From NCBI RefSeq assembly GCF_000818395.1, contig NZ_JWJG01000028.1, positions 1,076,565-1,140,564 of the forward strand: 64,000 nucleotides of DNA, given 5' to 3'. Position 1 is the stretch's first letter. The number at the start of each line of letters is the position of its first letter. The stretch comes from Noviherbaspirillum autotrophicum (GTDB lineage Bacteria > Pseudomonadota > Gammaproteobacteria > Burkholderiales > Burkholderiaceae_D). The position numbers and the translations under genes are program-made. Shown here piece by piece: positions 7,718-16,672 of this stretch. The notes under the pieces were generated by a model. It was not told where the DNA came from, searched no databases, and saw nothing but the letters and a program-made list of their open reading frames with translations.

Positions 7718-8614
7718 ATGCTTTTCGACCTCACCGATCTGCGCCTGTTTATCGCCATAGCCGAGCTCAAGAGCATGACGCGCGCGGCCGAGCGCCTGCA
7801 TCTGTCGCTGGCGGCGGCCAGCAGCCGCATCAAGGAACTGGAGGCGCGCTTCGGCGTGCGCCTGCTCTATCGAGAGAACAAGGGCGTGCAGCTGGCGCCG
7901 GCCGGCGAGACGCTGCTGGTCCATGCGCAGCAGTTCATGCAGCAAGTAGAGCGGCTGAAGAGCGACATGCAGCAGTACAACAATGGCATCAAGGGCCATG
8001 TCCGCATCTTCGCCAATACCACCGCCGTGACGGAATTCATGCCGGAACTGCTGGGCGACTTCCTGGCAAAACACCCACAGGTGAATGTGGCGCTGGAAGA
8101 AAGGCTGAATCACGATATCGTGCGCGCGGTCCATGAGGGCACCGCCGACATCGGCATCGTTGCCGGCGACATCCAGTCGCCCGGTCTGCAGATACTGAAT
8201 TTTTCCACCGACCGGCTGGTGCTGGCGACCGCGTCCGCCCATCCGCTGGCCCAATCCGGCCATATCCCTTTCGCCGCCACGCTGGAATACGACCACATTG
8301 GCTTACATGAAGGAAGCACGCTGCAGCATTTCCTGAATCGCATCGTTGCCGAAAACGGCAAGCAGCTGAAGATGCGCATTCAGGTGCGCAGCTTCGAAGC
8401 AATGTGCCGCATGATCGAAGCGGGCGTCGGCATCGGCATCCTGCCGCAATCGGCGGCGCAGCGCCTGAGCCGCTCAATGCGGCTGGCGCTGGTGGAGCTG
8501 GACGAGCCGTGGGCGGTACGTGAGCGCAGCGTCGTGGTGCAACAGCTCGAGACGCTGCCGCATTACGCGCGCGAACTGGTCGATTGCATTTGCCGCTGGG
8601 AGCAGGCCAGGTAA
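7718..8614 (+). CDS. LysR-family transcriptional regulator
   Basis: 298 residues with the standard LysR layout. The winged HTH at residues 1-60 includes LRLFIAIAELKSMTRAAERLHLSLAAASSRIKELE. A periplasmic-binding-like effector domain follows. ATG at 7718 fits the usual MxxxxDLxDLRLF start; the ribosome binding site is poor. It is transcribed convergently towards a seven-gene minus-strand cluster for which itaconate degradation is proposed. Itaconate clusters in Pseudomonas and Yersinia carry a LysR regulator, so control of that cluster is plausible, but the regulator does not share its promoter region. Confidence 0.88.
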   Translation: MLFDLTDLRLFIAIAELKSMTRAAERLHLSLAAASSRIKELEARFGVRLLYRENKGVQLAPAGETLLVHAQQFMQQVERLKSDMQQYNNGIKGHVRIFANTTAVTEFMPELLGDFLAKHPQVNVALEERLNHDIVRAVHEGTADIGIVAGDIQSPGLQILNFSTDRLVLATASAHPLAQSGHIPFAATLEYDHIGLHEGSTLQHFLNRIVAENGKQLKMRIQVRSFEAMCRMIEAGVGIGILPQSAAQRLSRSMRLALVELDEPWAVRERSVVVQQLETLPHYARELVDCICRWEQAR

Positions 8615-8633
8615 CACCGCCCCGGCGACAGCA

Positions 8634-9341
8634 TCAGGCATCCTTGCGCAGCAGGTCGACCCGCATCGGGATCTGAAAGAAGGCGCCGTCCGGCGTCATG
8701 TGACGCTCGAATCGCTCGCGCACCTGGTCGTGCAGTTGTGGCGACAGCCGGTGCGCGGTGTGGGTGACGTTGAGCACGCCGCGCTCGAATTGCGCAAAGT
8801 CGCGAAAGCGCAGCGGCGCCTTGAAAAAGACTTGCCTGACCAGCGCCAAGCGACCTTCATCGACGGCACGCCGGATTGCGTCGAATGCGGCACGGCGCAC
8901 CTGCTCCTCGTCATGAAACAGGCGCATGATTTCGTTATAGTCACCGGCAAAAATCGGTTCCGACAGATAGGCCAGGCCGCCCGGCTTGAGGACACGCCTG
9001 ATTTCGTCGAGCGCCCTGTCCATTTCCGCCAGCGGTACATGGTGCAGCGACTTGAACATCAGCACGATGTCGAAGCTCGCATCCTCCGCCGGGATGACCT
9101 GCGCGCCGCCGGCGGCGAAGCGTACCTGCGGCAAGTCGGCGACTTGCATGTTCTTCGCATGCTGCACTTCGTCGACTTCGAGCGCGAGGATGAAGTCCGC
9201 CTTGCCACTCTCGGCGATCGCGCGGGTCTTTTCCGCCTTGCCGCAGCCCAGTTCAAGCACGCGTGCGCCGGCCGGCAGCACCTCGTTTACCAGTTGCATT
9301 TCGTCGCAGACGAGATCGATCGTGTCGGGCGACAGCAGCAT
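8634..9341 (-). CDS. Class I SAM-dependent methyltransferase
   Basis: 235 residues. Motif I is VLELGCGKAEKTRAIA (about residues 28-43), with further SAM-fold motifs ALEVDEVQ and SFDIVLMFKSLHHV and the post-motif RVLKPGGLAYLSEP. ATG at 9341 has AAAGGAG upstream. It is the last gene of the minus-strand cluster, 67 bases after DctP. The substrate cannot be read from the sequence; a small-molecule acceptor is likely. It is not part of the classical itaconate gene set. One possibility is methylation of an unsaturated dicarboxylate, as trans-aconitate methyltransferase does, but that is speculation. Confidence 0.82.
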   Translation of the reverse strand: MLLSPDTIDLVCDEMQLVNEVLPAGARVLELGCGKAEKTRAIAESGKADFILALEVDEVQHAKNMQVADLPQVRFAAGGAQVIPAEDASFDIVLMFKSLHHVPLAEMDRALDEIRRVLKPGGLAYLSEPIFAGDYNEIMRLFHDEEQVRRAAFDAIRRAVDEGRLALVRQVFFKAPLRFRDFAQFERGVLNVTHTAHRLSPQLHDQVRERFERHMTPDGAFFQIPMRVDLLRKDA

Positions 9342-9408
9342 CCGTTTCTCCTTTCGTGAATCAGCGGCGGGGCAAGCAGCACGGCGTGCCCATCCCCGCC
9401 CGTAGCGA

Positions 9409-10413
9409 TTATTTGTAACCGAGTGCCGCCGATTCCTTGTTGACCGCATTAATCAAGTCCTTGCCGATACGGTCGGCCATCTGCGTCTGTACCGGCAACA
9501 GCGCCTTGCGCCATTCGGCGCGCTCATTGTCGTTCAGCACATAGACGTTCGTCTTTCCCGCCTTTTTGATGTTTTCCAGCGCCTGCTCGTTTTCCTGCTG
9601 TGCGATCGCATTGGTGTACTTGGTGGCGTCCTTCATCGCGCCTTCCAGCGCGGTGCGTATATCGGGTGGCAGGCCGTCCCAGAACTTCTTGTTGACGATC
9701 ACCGCATAGCCGATGTAGCCGTGCTTGGACACGGTCATGTTGCTCTGGACTTCATGCATCTTCTGCGTATAGATATTCGATGGCGTGTTTTCAGTCCCGT
9801 CCACCACGCCGGTCTGCAGCGCCTGGTACACCTCGGAGAACGCCATTACCTGCGGGTTCGCACCGAGAGCGCGGAACTGCGCGTCGAGCACCTTGGACGA
9901 CTGGATGCGCATCTTCAGGCCGCGAAAATCGGCGGGTTTATGCAGTGGCTTGTTGGCGGTCATGTCCTTGAAGCCGTTGTCCCAGTAGGCCAGGCCGCTG
10001 ATGCCCTTCGACTCCAGCTTCTTGAACAGACTCTTGCCGATCGGGCCTTCGGTCACGCGGTACAGCACTTCCCGGCTCGGAAAAATATACGGCAGGTCGA
10101 ACACCTCGAATTCCTTCACGCCGAGCGGGCCGAACTTGGCCAGCGACGGCGCCAGCATCTGGACCGATCCCAGCTGCAGCGCTTCGAGCTCTTCCTTGTC
10201 CTTGTACAGCGTGCTGTTCGGGTAGACTTCGACCTTCACGCGCCCGTTGGTCGCCTTTTCGGCCAGTTCCTTGAAGCGCACGGCCCCCTTGCCTTTCGGC
10301 GTGTCATTGGCCACCACGTGGCTGAACTTGATCACGATCGGACTTTGCGCAAATGCGCTGCCGCTGGCAATCAGTGCAGCGAACAGCGCAGCGTGCAATT
10401 TATTCAGTTTCAT
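9409..10413 (-). CDS. TRAP transporter solute-binding protein, DctP family
   Basis: 334 residues. Signal peptide 1-22 (ASGSAFA). DctP fold: IKFSHVVANDTPKGKGA at the N-terminus, and the TRAP signature with the conserved arginine in FRGLKMRIQSS that binds substrate carboxylates. Periplasmic receptor for a carboxylate; from its place in the operon the substrate is probably itaconate or a similar C5 dicarboxylate. No DctQ or DctM gene is near it. The only TRAP permease in the window (31836-33938) is of the TAXI type and will not be its partner, so the membrane subunits must lie elsewhere. Confidence 0.92.
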   Translation of the reverse strand: MKLNKLHAALFAALIASGSAFAQSPIVIKFSHVVANDTPKGKGAVRFKELAEKATNGRVKVEVYPNSTLYKDKEELEALQLGSVQMLAPSLAKFGPLGVKEFEVFDLPYIFPSREVLYRVTEGPIGKSLFKKLESKGISGLAYWDNGFKDMTANKPLHKPADFRGLKMRIQSSKVLDAQFRALGANPQVMAFSEVYQALQTGVVDGTENTPSNIYTQKMHEVQSNMTVSKHGYIGYAVIVNKKFWDGLPPDIRTALEGAMKDATKYTNAIAQQENEQALENIKKAGKTNVYVLNDNERAEWRKALLPVQTQMADRIGKDLINAVNKESAALGYK

Positions 10414-10434
10414 CCTTGTCTCCTTTGAATTGAA

Positions 10435-11292
10435 CTATGTACTAGAGTGCATCCGATCCGCCGGGTGCCTGCGCGCCGCTTCGTCCGCAATCTGCCGTGC
10501 GCGCAGAATGACCGGACGGTCGACCATTTTTCCATCCACCGCCACTGCCGCGCCGCCGCTGGCGGCGCTCGCATCGAGCACCCTGTGCGCCCAGGCGACT
10601 TCCTCTTCCGACGGGCTGAAGCAGCGGTTCACCGTCGCCACCTGCTTGGGGTGTATGCACAGCTTGCCGCCGAAGCCGAGCCGGCGTGCGCGCAGCGTGT
10701 CGCGCGCCAGTTCGTCCGCGTCGTCGATCGCGGTGCTCACGCCATCCACCGGGGATTGGGCGTTCGCCAGGCGCGACGCCAGCACCAGCTGCGAGCGGAA
10801 ATACAGCAGCGCGTCATCGTCGCCCTCGATACCCAGGTCAAGCTTGAAATCGATGGAGCCGAACATCAGGCGCTGCACGCCCGGCGCTTCCGCAAGCAGG
10901 CGTGCGTTGTCCAAGCCCTGTGCGGTTTCGATGAGCGGATAAATCTCTTTCGCGCCGGCGTTATGCAGCGCGAGCAGCTCGCCCGGCTCGCCTGCCTTGG
11001 GCAGTACGACACCGGCCACGCCCGGCATGCGGCACAAGGCCAGGTCATCATCGAACCAGCGCGTGTCGGCGCCGTTGATACGTACCAGCACGGAACGCGC
11101 GGGCGACAGCCAAGCCGCCAGCGCGGTGCGCGCCGCCTGCTTGTCGCCCGGCGGCACCGCGTCCTCCAGGTCGACGATCACGGCATCGGCGCCAGCGGCG
11201 CAGGCCTTGTCGAAACGCTCGGCGCGATTGCCGGGAACGAACAGATAGGAGCGTGCGACCAGTGAAGTTTCGGCTCGCGACATATTGGGCAT
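10435..11292 (-). CDS. CitE-like HpcH/HpaI family lyase (candidate citramalyl-CoA lyase)
   Basis: 285 residues. Typical CitE-like blocks: RSYLFVPGNRAERFDKA, VIVDLEDAVPP, VRINGADTRW, VLPKAGEP, PLIETAQGL, MFGSIDFKLDLG and KLCIHPKQV, including the acidic Mg2+ ligands. The family cleaves or forms C-C bonds of CoA thioesters. With the neighbouring CoA-transferase and MaoC-type hydratase, cleavage of (S)-citramalyl-CoA to acetyl-CoA and pyruvate is the natural reading. It starts 3 bases after the PrpD stop. A second ATG at 11283 could be the true start. Confidence 0.88.
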   Translation of the reverse strand: MPNMSRAETSLVARSYLFVPGNRAERFDKACAAGADAVIVDLEDAVPPGDKQAARTALAAWLSPARSVLVRINGADTRWFDDDLALCRMPGVAGVVLPKAGEPGELLALHNAGAKEIYPLIETAQGLDNARLLAEAPGVQRLMFGSIDFKLDLGIEGDDDALLYFRSQLVLASRLANAQSPVDGVSTAIDDADELARDTLRARRLGFGGKLCIHPKQVATVNRCFSPSEEEVAWAHRVLDASAASGGAAVAVDGKMVDRPVILRARQIADEAARRHPADRMHSST

Positions 11293-11295
11293 CCC

Positions 11296-12651
11296 TCAGG
11301 TGAGGAAATAACCGACGGTGGGCGCATGTTCGATATCCCACAACTGGTGGAATGCCGTCTGCATTTCATGCACCGAGGCCCCGCCGCTGAACTCGGCCAG
11401 GCGCAGCGCCTTTTGCTCGAGCTCTTCGCGCGACAGAGTGTTGCCCGGATCGCCCTTCGGTTCGTCCACGCGGCCGGACAGCATGCGCCCATCCACGGTG
11501 TGCACCGCGACCTTGCCGATCCAGCGGGCCGGATAAGCGCCGTCGACTTCGGGATCGAGCACCATCGTGACCTTGCTGCGGAATGCGGCAACGCGCGCAT
11601 CGTTGAAGTGATCCTCGAATTCCTTCATGCCGGCGCGCTGGAACTGCGCGATCAGGCCGAGCACGGTGCCCATCGAGAATTTCGCCTGGTGCACCGTCTG
11701 CGGATTGACGACCGGCCCGAGCACATCGATGGCGCCCTGGTGCACGTAGGCGGTCACGCTGGCGATCTGATCCGGAGCCAGCTTGTGTTCGGTGACGACC
11801 TGCAGCAAGGCGTCGGCAGCGGGATGGGTATGGCGGCACGAGGCGTGGAACTTGAACGAGGTTTCCGCCAGCGCCCAGCGCTGCCCGAGGCGGTCGACCA
11901 GCCGAGCCGCATCCGGCTCGCGCGACATGCCGGCGGCCATGCCCTGCGCGCCTTCCAGGATGCGCTTGGCGCCGGTGAATCCGTCCTTGGCGAGATAGGC
12001 GGCGGTCAGGCCGGCGGCGGCGGCATGCGCAGTATGCAGCTGCTTGGAATCGGCCGCATCGCGCAGGAATTCCCACAGGCCGGCGGCCTGGGTGCCGGCG
12101 GAGCCGAAGGCGTCGAGCATTTGTTCCGGCGTGAGCCGGAGCAGGCGGCCGACGGCGGCCGCAGCGGCGACGGTGCCGACCGTGCCAGTCGTGTGGAAAA
12201 TTTTGTAGTGCGAACGCCCGAGGAATTCACCGATGCGGATGCCGACTTCGTAGCCGGCGACCGACGCCGTGAGCAGCTCGCGGCCGGAGCAGCGCAATTC
12301 CTGCGCCACCGCCAGGGCCGGCGAGAACACGACTGTTGCCGGATGGAATACGGAACCGTTATGCACGTCGTCCTGTTCGGCCACATGGGATGATGCCGCG
12401 TTCACCATCGCCGCAAATAATGGCGAGGTGCGGCGGCGTGCGATCAGGACTTCGGCGGCTCCACTGTCCGGCCCCATGTGCCGGGCGAAGCGCTCGATGG
12501 CTTCCACCGGGCGGGCGCCCTTGCCGGCGACGGCCGAGCCGAACCAGTCGAGGAGCAGGTCTTCCGCACGCCGCACCACCTCGTGCGGAATGTCTTCAAA
12601 GCGCAGGTTGGCGGCGAATGCCGCGAGGGTCTTGCTGGGATGATCGGTCAT
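11296..12651 (-). CDS. MmgE/PrpD family protein
   Basis: 451 residues, the full family length. Family features: DWFGSAVAGKGARPV near the N-terminus, HVAEQDDVHNGSVFHPATVVFSPALA, YEVGIRIGEFLG, and FKFHASCRHTHPAADAL in the C-terminal lid domain. The family includes 2-methylcitrate dehydratase, cis-aconitate decarboxylase and itaconate-cluster members of unclear activity. ATG at 12651 was chosen because MTDHPSKTLAAFAANLRF is the usual start; upstream extension runs through the CoA-transferase gene. In the proposed itaconate cluster it may isomerise or hydrate a C5/C6 unsaturated acid. Confidence 0.88.
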   Translation of the reverse strand: MTDHPSKTLAAFAANLRFEDIPHEVVRRAEDLLLDWFGSAVAGKGARPVEAIERFARHMGPDSGAAEVLIARRRTSPLFAAMVNAASSHVAEQDDVHNGSVFHPATVVFSPALAVAQELRCSGRELLTASVAGYEVGIRIGEFLGRSHYKIFHTTGTVGTVAAAAAVGRLLRLTPEQMLDAFGSAGTQAAGLWEFLRDAADSKQLHTAHAAAAGLTAAYLAKDGFTGAKRILEGAQGMAAGMSREPDAARLVDRLGQRWALAETSFKFHASCRHTHPAADALLQVVTEHKLAPDQIASVTAYVHQGAIDVLGPVVNPQTVHQAKFSMGTVLGLIAQFQRAGMKEFEDHFNDARVAAFRSKVTMVLDPEVDGAYPARWIGKVAVHTVDGRMLSGRVDEPKGDPGNTLSREELEQKALRLAEFSGGASVHEMQTAFHQLWDIEHAPTVGYFLT

Positions 12652-12674
12652 GTCGGCGTCTCGTCGATGTTGAT

Positions 12675-13859
12675 TCAGATAGCTTTTTGGTCGCGCAGTT
12701 TCACGATGGCGTCGTCCGCATAGCCAAGTTCGCGCAGAATGCTGTCGGTATGCTGGCCCAGCGCGGGAATCGGATCCATGCGCGGCGCATAGGCGTCGGG
12801 CACGCCGGGCGGCAGCAGCGCGGGGATCTTGCCGACCGGTGTAGCGACTTCGGTCCAGCGTTCGCGCGCCTTCAGCTGCGGGTGCTGCCACAGGTCGTGC
12901 ATGTCGTTCATGTGCGCATTGGCAATCTGGGCATCGTCCAGGCGGGCGATGACTTGCTCGGCGGTCATGGCGGCAAACACGTCGACGATGATCGCGCGCA
13001 GCTCCGCGCGCGCCACGGTGCGGCGCGAGTTCGATGAAAAGCGCGGGTCGGTCGCCAGTTCCGGCTGGCTCAGCACCTTGTCGCAGAAGGCCACCCACTC
13101 GCGCTCGTTCTGCAAACCGAGCATCACTGTCTTGCCATCGCCGGCAGGAAACGGACCGTAAGGATAGATCGTGGCATGGGCGGCGCCGGCACGAGGCGGC
13201 GGCGAGGCGCCGTTATAGGCGTAATACAGCGGATAGCTCATCCACTCGACCATACTTTCCAGCATCGATACATCGATGTTGCAGCCTTTGCCGGTTTTGC
13301 CTCGTTGAATCAGGGCCGCGAGAATATTGCTGTAGGCATACATGCCAGCCGAAATGTCGGCAATCGAGCAGCCGGCCTTGGCCGGTTCTTCCGGCGTGCC
13401 GGTAATCGACAGGAAGCCCGATTCGCTCTGGATCAGGAGGTCGTAAGCCTTGCGGTCGCGGTAGGGGCCGTCCGAGCCGTAGCCGGAAATGTCGCACACG
13501 ATCAGGCGCGGGAATTTTTCGCGCAAGGCGTCATACGACAACCCGAGCCGGGCGGCGGCGCCGGGCGCCAGGTTCTGCACCAGCACATCGGCGCCTTCCA
13601 GCAGCTTGTTCAGTACCACGCTCGCCTCCTCGTGCTTGACGTCGAGGGTCAGGCTTTCCTTGGAGCGGTTGGTCCACACGAAGTGCGATGCCAGGCCGTT
13701 GACGCGTTCGTCGTAGGCACGGGCAAAGTCGCCGACGCCGGGGCGCTCGACCTTGATCACGCGCGCGCCGAGATCGGCCAGCTGACGTGTGCAGAACGGC
13801 GCGGCAATCGCGTGTTCCAGGGTGACGACGGTAATTCCATCCAATGGGCGCATGGTCAT
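12675..13859 (-). CDS. Class III (CaiB/BaiF) CoA-transferase, candidate itaconate CoA-transferase
   Basis: 394 residues. Family III signatures: RPLDGITVVTLEHAIAAPFCTRQLADLGARVIKVERPG at the N-terminus and ISGYGSDGPYRDRKAYDLLIQ, with the expected catalytic aspartate at about D140. The enzyme moves CoA between carboxylic acids. In the known Ict-Ich-Ccl pathway, CoA-transferase makes itaconyl-CoA from succinyl-CoA. In Yersinia pestis I recall a different transferase type, in Pseudomonas the CaiB type. It starts 4 bases after the acyl-CoA dehydrogenase stop. Confidence 0.9.
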   Translation of the reverse strand: MTMRPLDGITVVTLEHAIAAPFCTRQLADLGARVIKVERPGVGDFARAYDERVNGLASHFVWTNRSKESLTLDVKHEEASVVLNKLLEGADVLVQNLAPGAAARLGLSYDALREKFPRLIVCDISGYGSDGPYRDRKAYDLLIQSESGFLSITGTPEEPAKAGCSIADISAGMYAYSNILAALIQRGKTGKGCNIDVSMLESMVEWMSYPLYYAYNGASPPPRAGAAHATIYPYGPFPAGDGKTVMLGLQNEREWVAFCDKVLSQPELATDPRFSSNSRRTVARAELRAIIVDVFAAMTAEQVIARLDDAQIANAHMNDMHDLWQHPQLKARERWTEVATPVGKIPALLPPGVPDAYAPRMDPIPALGQHTDSILRELGYADDAIVKLRDQKAI

Positions 13860-13863
13860 CTCC

Positions 13864-15024
13864 TCAGAACGAACGCGGCAGGCCGAGCACGTGTTCGGCC
13901 ACGTACGACAGGATCAGGTTGGTCGAGATCGGCGCGACCTGATACAGGCGGGTTTCGCGGAACTTGCGCTCGACGTCGTATTCGTGAGCAAAGCCGAAGC
14001 CGCCGTGGAACTGCAGGCAGGCATTGGCCGCTTCCCACGAAGCGTCGGCCGCCAGCATCTTCGCCATGTTGGCTTGGGTGCCGCACGGCTGCTTCGCGTC
14101 AAACAGCTCGCACGCCTTGTAGCGCATCAGGTTGGCCGCCTCCAGGTTGATGTAGGCTTTCGCGATCGGGAACTGCACGCCCTGGTTCTGGCCGATCGGG
14201 CGGCCGAACACCACGCGCTCGTTCACGTACTTGGTCACCTTGTCGATGAACCAGTAGCCGTCGCCGATACATTCGGCAGCGATCAGCGTGCGCTCGGCGT
14301 TCAGGCCGTCGAGGATGTACTTGAAGCCCTTGCCCTCTTCGCCGATCAGGTTCTCTTGCGGGATTTCGAGGTTGTCGAAGAACAGCTCGTTGGTTTCATG
14401 GTTCACCATGTTCGGAATCGGCTGCACCGTCATGCCCTTGCCGATTGCGTCGTGCAGGTTGACGATGAAGATCGACATGCCTTCCGATTTCTTCTTCACG
14501 TCCGCCAAGGGCGTGGTGCGCGCCAGCAGGATCATCAGGTCGGAATGCTGCACGCGCGAGATCCACACCTTCTGGCCGTTCACCACATAGCGGTCGCCCT
14601 TCTTCACCGCCGTGGTCTTGATCTTGGTGGTGTCGGTGCCGGTGGTCGGCTCGGTGACCGCCATCGACTGCAGGCGCAGTTCGCCGGTCGCGATCTTCGG
14701 CAGGTACTGGCGCTTCTGCTGCTCCGAGCCATGGCGCAAGAGCGTGCCCATGTTGTACATCTGGCCGTGGCAGGCGCCGGAATTGCCGCCGGAGCGGTTG
14801 ATCTCTTCCATGATGACCGACGCTTCGGTCAGGCCCAGCCCCGATCCGCCGTATTCCTGCGGGATCAGCGCGGCGAGCCAGCCGGCGTGGGTCAAGGCGT
14901 CGACGAACTGCTCGGGATAGCCGCGCTCTTCGTCGATCTTGCGAAAATATTCGGCCGGGAATTCGGCGCACAGGCTGCGCACCGCGTCGCGGATGTCCTG
15001 GTAGGCGTCATGCTGGACTGTCAT
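13864..15024 (-). CDS. Acyl-CoA dehydrogenase of the proposed C5-dicarboxylate operon
   Basis: 386 residues, standard ACAD length. Signatures: SMAVTEPTTGTDTTKIKTTA (FAD/substrate loop), GQKVWISRVQHSDL, and the C-terminal QFHGGFGFAHEYDVERKFRETRL, in which the glutamate after FAH may be the catalytic base. Oxidises an acyl-CoA to the 2-enoyl-CoA using FAD and electron transfer flavoprotein. Its place between hydratase and CoA-transferase suggests methylsuccinyl-CoA or a related C5 ester as substrate; this would let methylsuccinate feed the same route. Confidence 0.9.
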   Translation of the reverse strand: MTVQHDAYQDIRDAVRSLCAEFPAEYFRKIDEERGYPEQFVDALTHAGWLAALIPQEYGGSGLGLTEASVIMEEINRSGGNSGACHGQMYNMGTLLRHGSEQQKRQYLPKIATGELRLQSMAVTEPTTGTDTTKIKTTAVKKGDRYVVNGQKVWISRVQHSDLMILLARTTPLADVKKKSEGMSIFIVNLHDAIGKGMTVQPIPNMVNHETNELFFDNLEIPQENLIGEEGKGFKYILDGLNAERTLIAAECIGDGYWFIDKVTKYVNERVVFGRPIGQNQGVQFPIAKAYINLEAANLMRYKACELFDAKQPCGTQANMAKMLAADASWEAANACLQFHGGFGFAHEYDVERKFRETRLYQVAPISTNLILSYVAEHVLGLPRSF

Positions 15025-15039
15025 TGATGTACTCCTTAA

Positions 15040-15903
15040 TTATTTCTTGAGCGTGGCTGTGGCCTGCATCGCAAGCTCGCCGCGACTATTTTTGGCCCAG
15101 AGGTGAACGGTGCGGCCGTCGGCATCGGGTTGCCCGCACACCTCGAACGGCTCGATATCGAAGATCGGCCCGACGGCGCGGAATTCGAATGCAGCCAGTT
15201 GAGCGTCGGGCCGGTTGCGGTACAACAGGTCGACCAGCAGCGTGGCGATCAAGGGGCCGTGCACGATCAGGCCGGGATAGCCCTCGACCTCGGTGACGTA
15301 GCTGCGGTCGTAGTGGATGCGATGGCCGTTGAAGGTCAGCGCGGAATAGCGGAACAGCAGCACCGGGTCGGGCGTGACGGTGCGCGACCAGACGGCATCG
15401 GGCGGCGCCATTTTGGGCGCCGGTGCTTGCGCGCCCTTGGCCGGCATGTCGCGGTAGACGATGTCATGCTCTTCGGTGACGGCGATGGTGCCGCCGTGTG
15501 CGATCTGGTGCTGCACGGTGACGAAGGCCAGATTGCCGCTTCGGCCCTGCTTGGCGGTGACGCTCTTGATGCGCGAGGTGCGGGTGGCGGGCGCGCCGAT
15601 CGGCAGCGGCGCGTCGAATGTCAGGCGGCCACCGGCCCACATGCGGCGCGGCAGCGGCACCGGCGGCAAAAATCCGCCGCGCTTCGCATGTCCGTCCGGG
15701 CCGACTTCGGATTGCGCATGGATGGACCAGAAATAAATCCAGTGCCACAGCGGCGGCAACGCGTCGCCCGGCTGTGGCGCAACCGCGCGATCGAGCACGG
15801 CAGCCAGCGCGGCGGCCATGTTGGTGGAGATGGTGTCGTGATGTTGCTCGGTTTTGCCTGTCCACTGTTGCAGAAAGGCCAAGTCGAGGGAAGGGCTATC
15901 CAT
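15040..15903 (-). CDS. MaoC-like/FAS1-type hydratase, candidate itaconyl-CoA or mesaconyl-CoA hydratase
   Basis: 287 residues, two hot-dog modules. The N-terminal half (about residues 1-140) is the FAS1-like dehydratase module. The C-terminal half has the hydratase motif SALTFNGHRIHYDRSYVTEVEGYPGLIVHGPL, with the expected Asp and His. ATG at 15903 gives MDSPSLDLAFLQQWTG, a normal start for this family. It heads the operon, 15 bases before the acyl-CoA dehydrogenase. Hydration of itaconyl-CoA to citramalyl-CoA would fit the downstream CitE-like lyase. Confidence 0.87.
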   Translation of the reverse strand: MDSPSLDLAFLQQWTGKTEQHHDTISTNMAAALAAVLDRAVAPQPGDALPPLWHWIYFWSIHAQSEVGPDGHAKRGGFLPPVPLPRRMWAGGRLTFDAPLPIGAPATRTSRIKSVTAKQGRSGNLAFVTVQHQIAHGGTIAVTEEHDIVYRDMPAKGAQAPAPKMAPPDAVWSRTVTPDPVLLFRYSALTFNGHRIHYDRSYVTEVEGYPGLIVHGPLIATLLVDLLYRNRPDAQLAAFEFRAVGPIFDIEPFEVCGQPDADGRTVHLWAKNSRGELAMQATATLKK

Positions 15904-16018
15904 GATGATCTGTGCAGGAATCGTGTGTTGACGGTCCTGCGCAGTGTGTGCCAGCGCTGGCGAAGTGACAATCTGGATTTTTGGAAGGGGGGCTTTGCCT
16001 GCGCTTGAGTAGAGGATG

Positions 16019-16612
16019 CTATGCCACGGACCGCACCAGTTGCACGGCCGGCGCGACCAGTTCTTCGAGCATGCCCACCCGGTCGCGCTCGATGGCGCGC
16101 AGCACCAGTTCGTGGATGCCGCCCACCACTGCCAGCGCCATGTCCGCCGACAGCGGGGGCCGTTCGCCATTGCCGGTGCGCTGCCCGTTCACCACGTCCA
16201 GCATGAACCGGACGATCTGGTCATGCGCGCGGCGCCGCGCCTCCAATCCAGCCGCGCCGAGGCCGAGAATCTCGATGAACAGGGTGCGGATCAGCACCGG
16301 ATTCTGCGACAGACAGCCGAGGTAGGCGCGCATTGCCTGTTCCACCTGGTCGTGCCAGTCGCGGTCGGGATCGAGCGCATGGCGCAGCACATTAAGCGCA
16401 TTGAGGCTGGCCGATTCGTACAGTGCTATCAGGCAATCGGCCTTGGTAGCAAAATGTTCGTAGAACGTGCGCCGCGACACACTTGCTGCGCGCACGATGT
16501 CGGCAATGGTGGTCTCGGCGTACCCCTTGCTGGCGACCGCATGGGCCATTCCCTCAAGCAAGCGTGCTCGATGTGGACTAGCGGCAACTTCGCTGCTGAA
16601 TGTTTGATTCAT
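16019..16612 (-). CDS. TetR-family transcriptional regulator
   Basis: 197 residues. The N-terminal HTH is LLEGMAHAVASKGYAETTIADIVRAASVSRRTFYEHFATKADCLIALYE. A ligand-binding helical domain follows. A TTG at 16648 in the same frame would put the start inside operator 1, so the ATG at 16612 is preferred. Two identical palindromes lie between it and the divergent hydrolase gene, the classical layout for a repressor controlling both genes. The ligand is probably a fatty acid or similar lipid, judging from the neighbours only. Confidence 0.88.
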   Translation of the reverse strand: MNQTFSSEVAASPHRARLLEGMAHAVASKGYAETTIADIVRAASVSRRTFYEHFATKADCLIALYESASLNALNVLRHALDPDRDWHDQVEQAMRAYLGCLSQNPVLIRTLFIEILGLGAAGLEARRRAHDQIVRFMLDVVNGQRTGNGERPPLSADMALAVVGGIHELVLRAIERDRVGMLEELVAPAVQLVRSVA

Positions 16613-16630
16613 CTTCGTGGCAAAGCAATC

Positions 16631-16646
16631 GGTACTTGACAGTACC
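16631..16646. promoter_or_regulatory. TetR operator 1
   Basis: GGTACT-TGAC-AGTACC, a perfect 6+6 inverted repeat with a 4-base centre, lying 19-34 bases upstream of the TetR ATG. Its arms are identical to those of operator 2. Confidence 0.7.
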
Positions 16647-16672
16647 AAGGATGTACACGACCATTATCGCAT

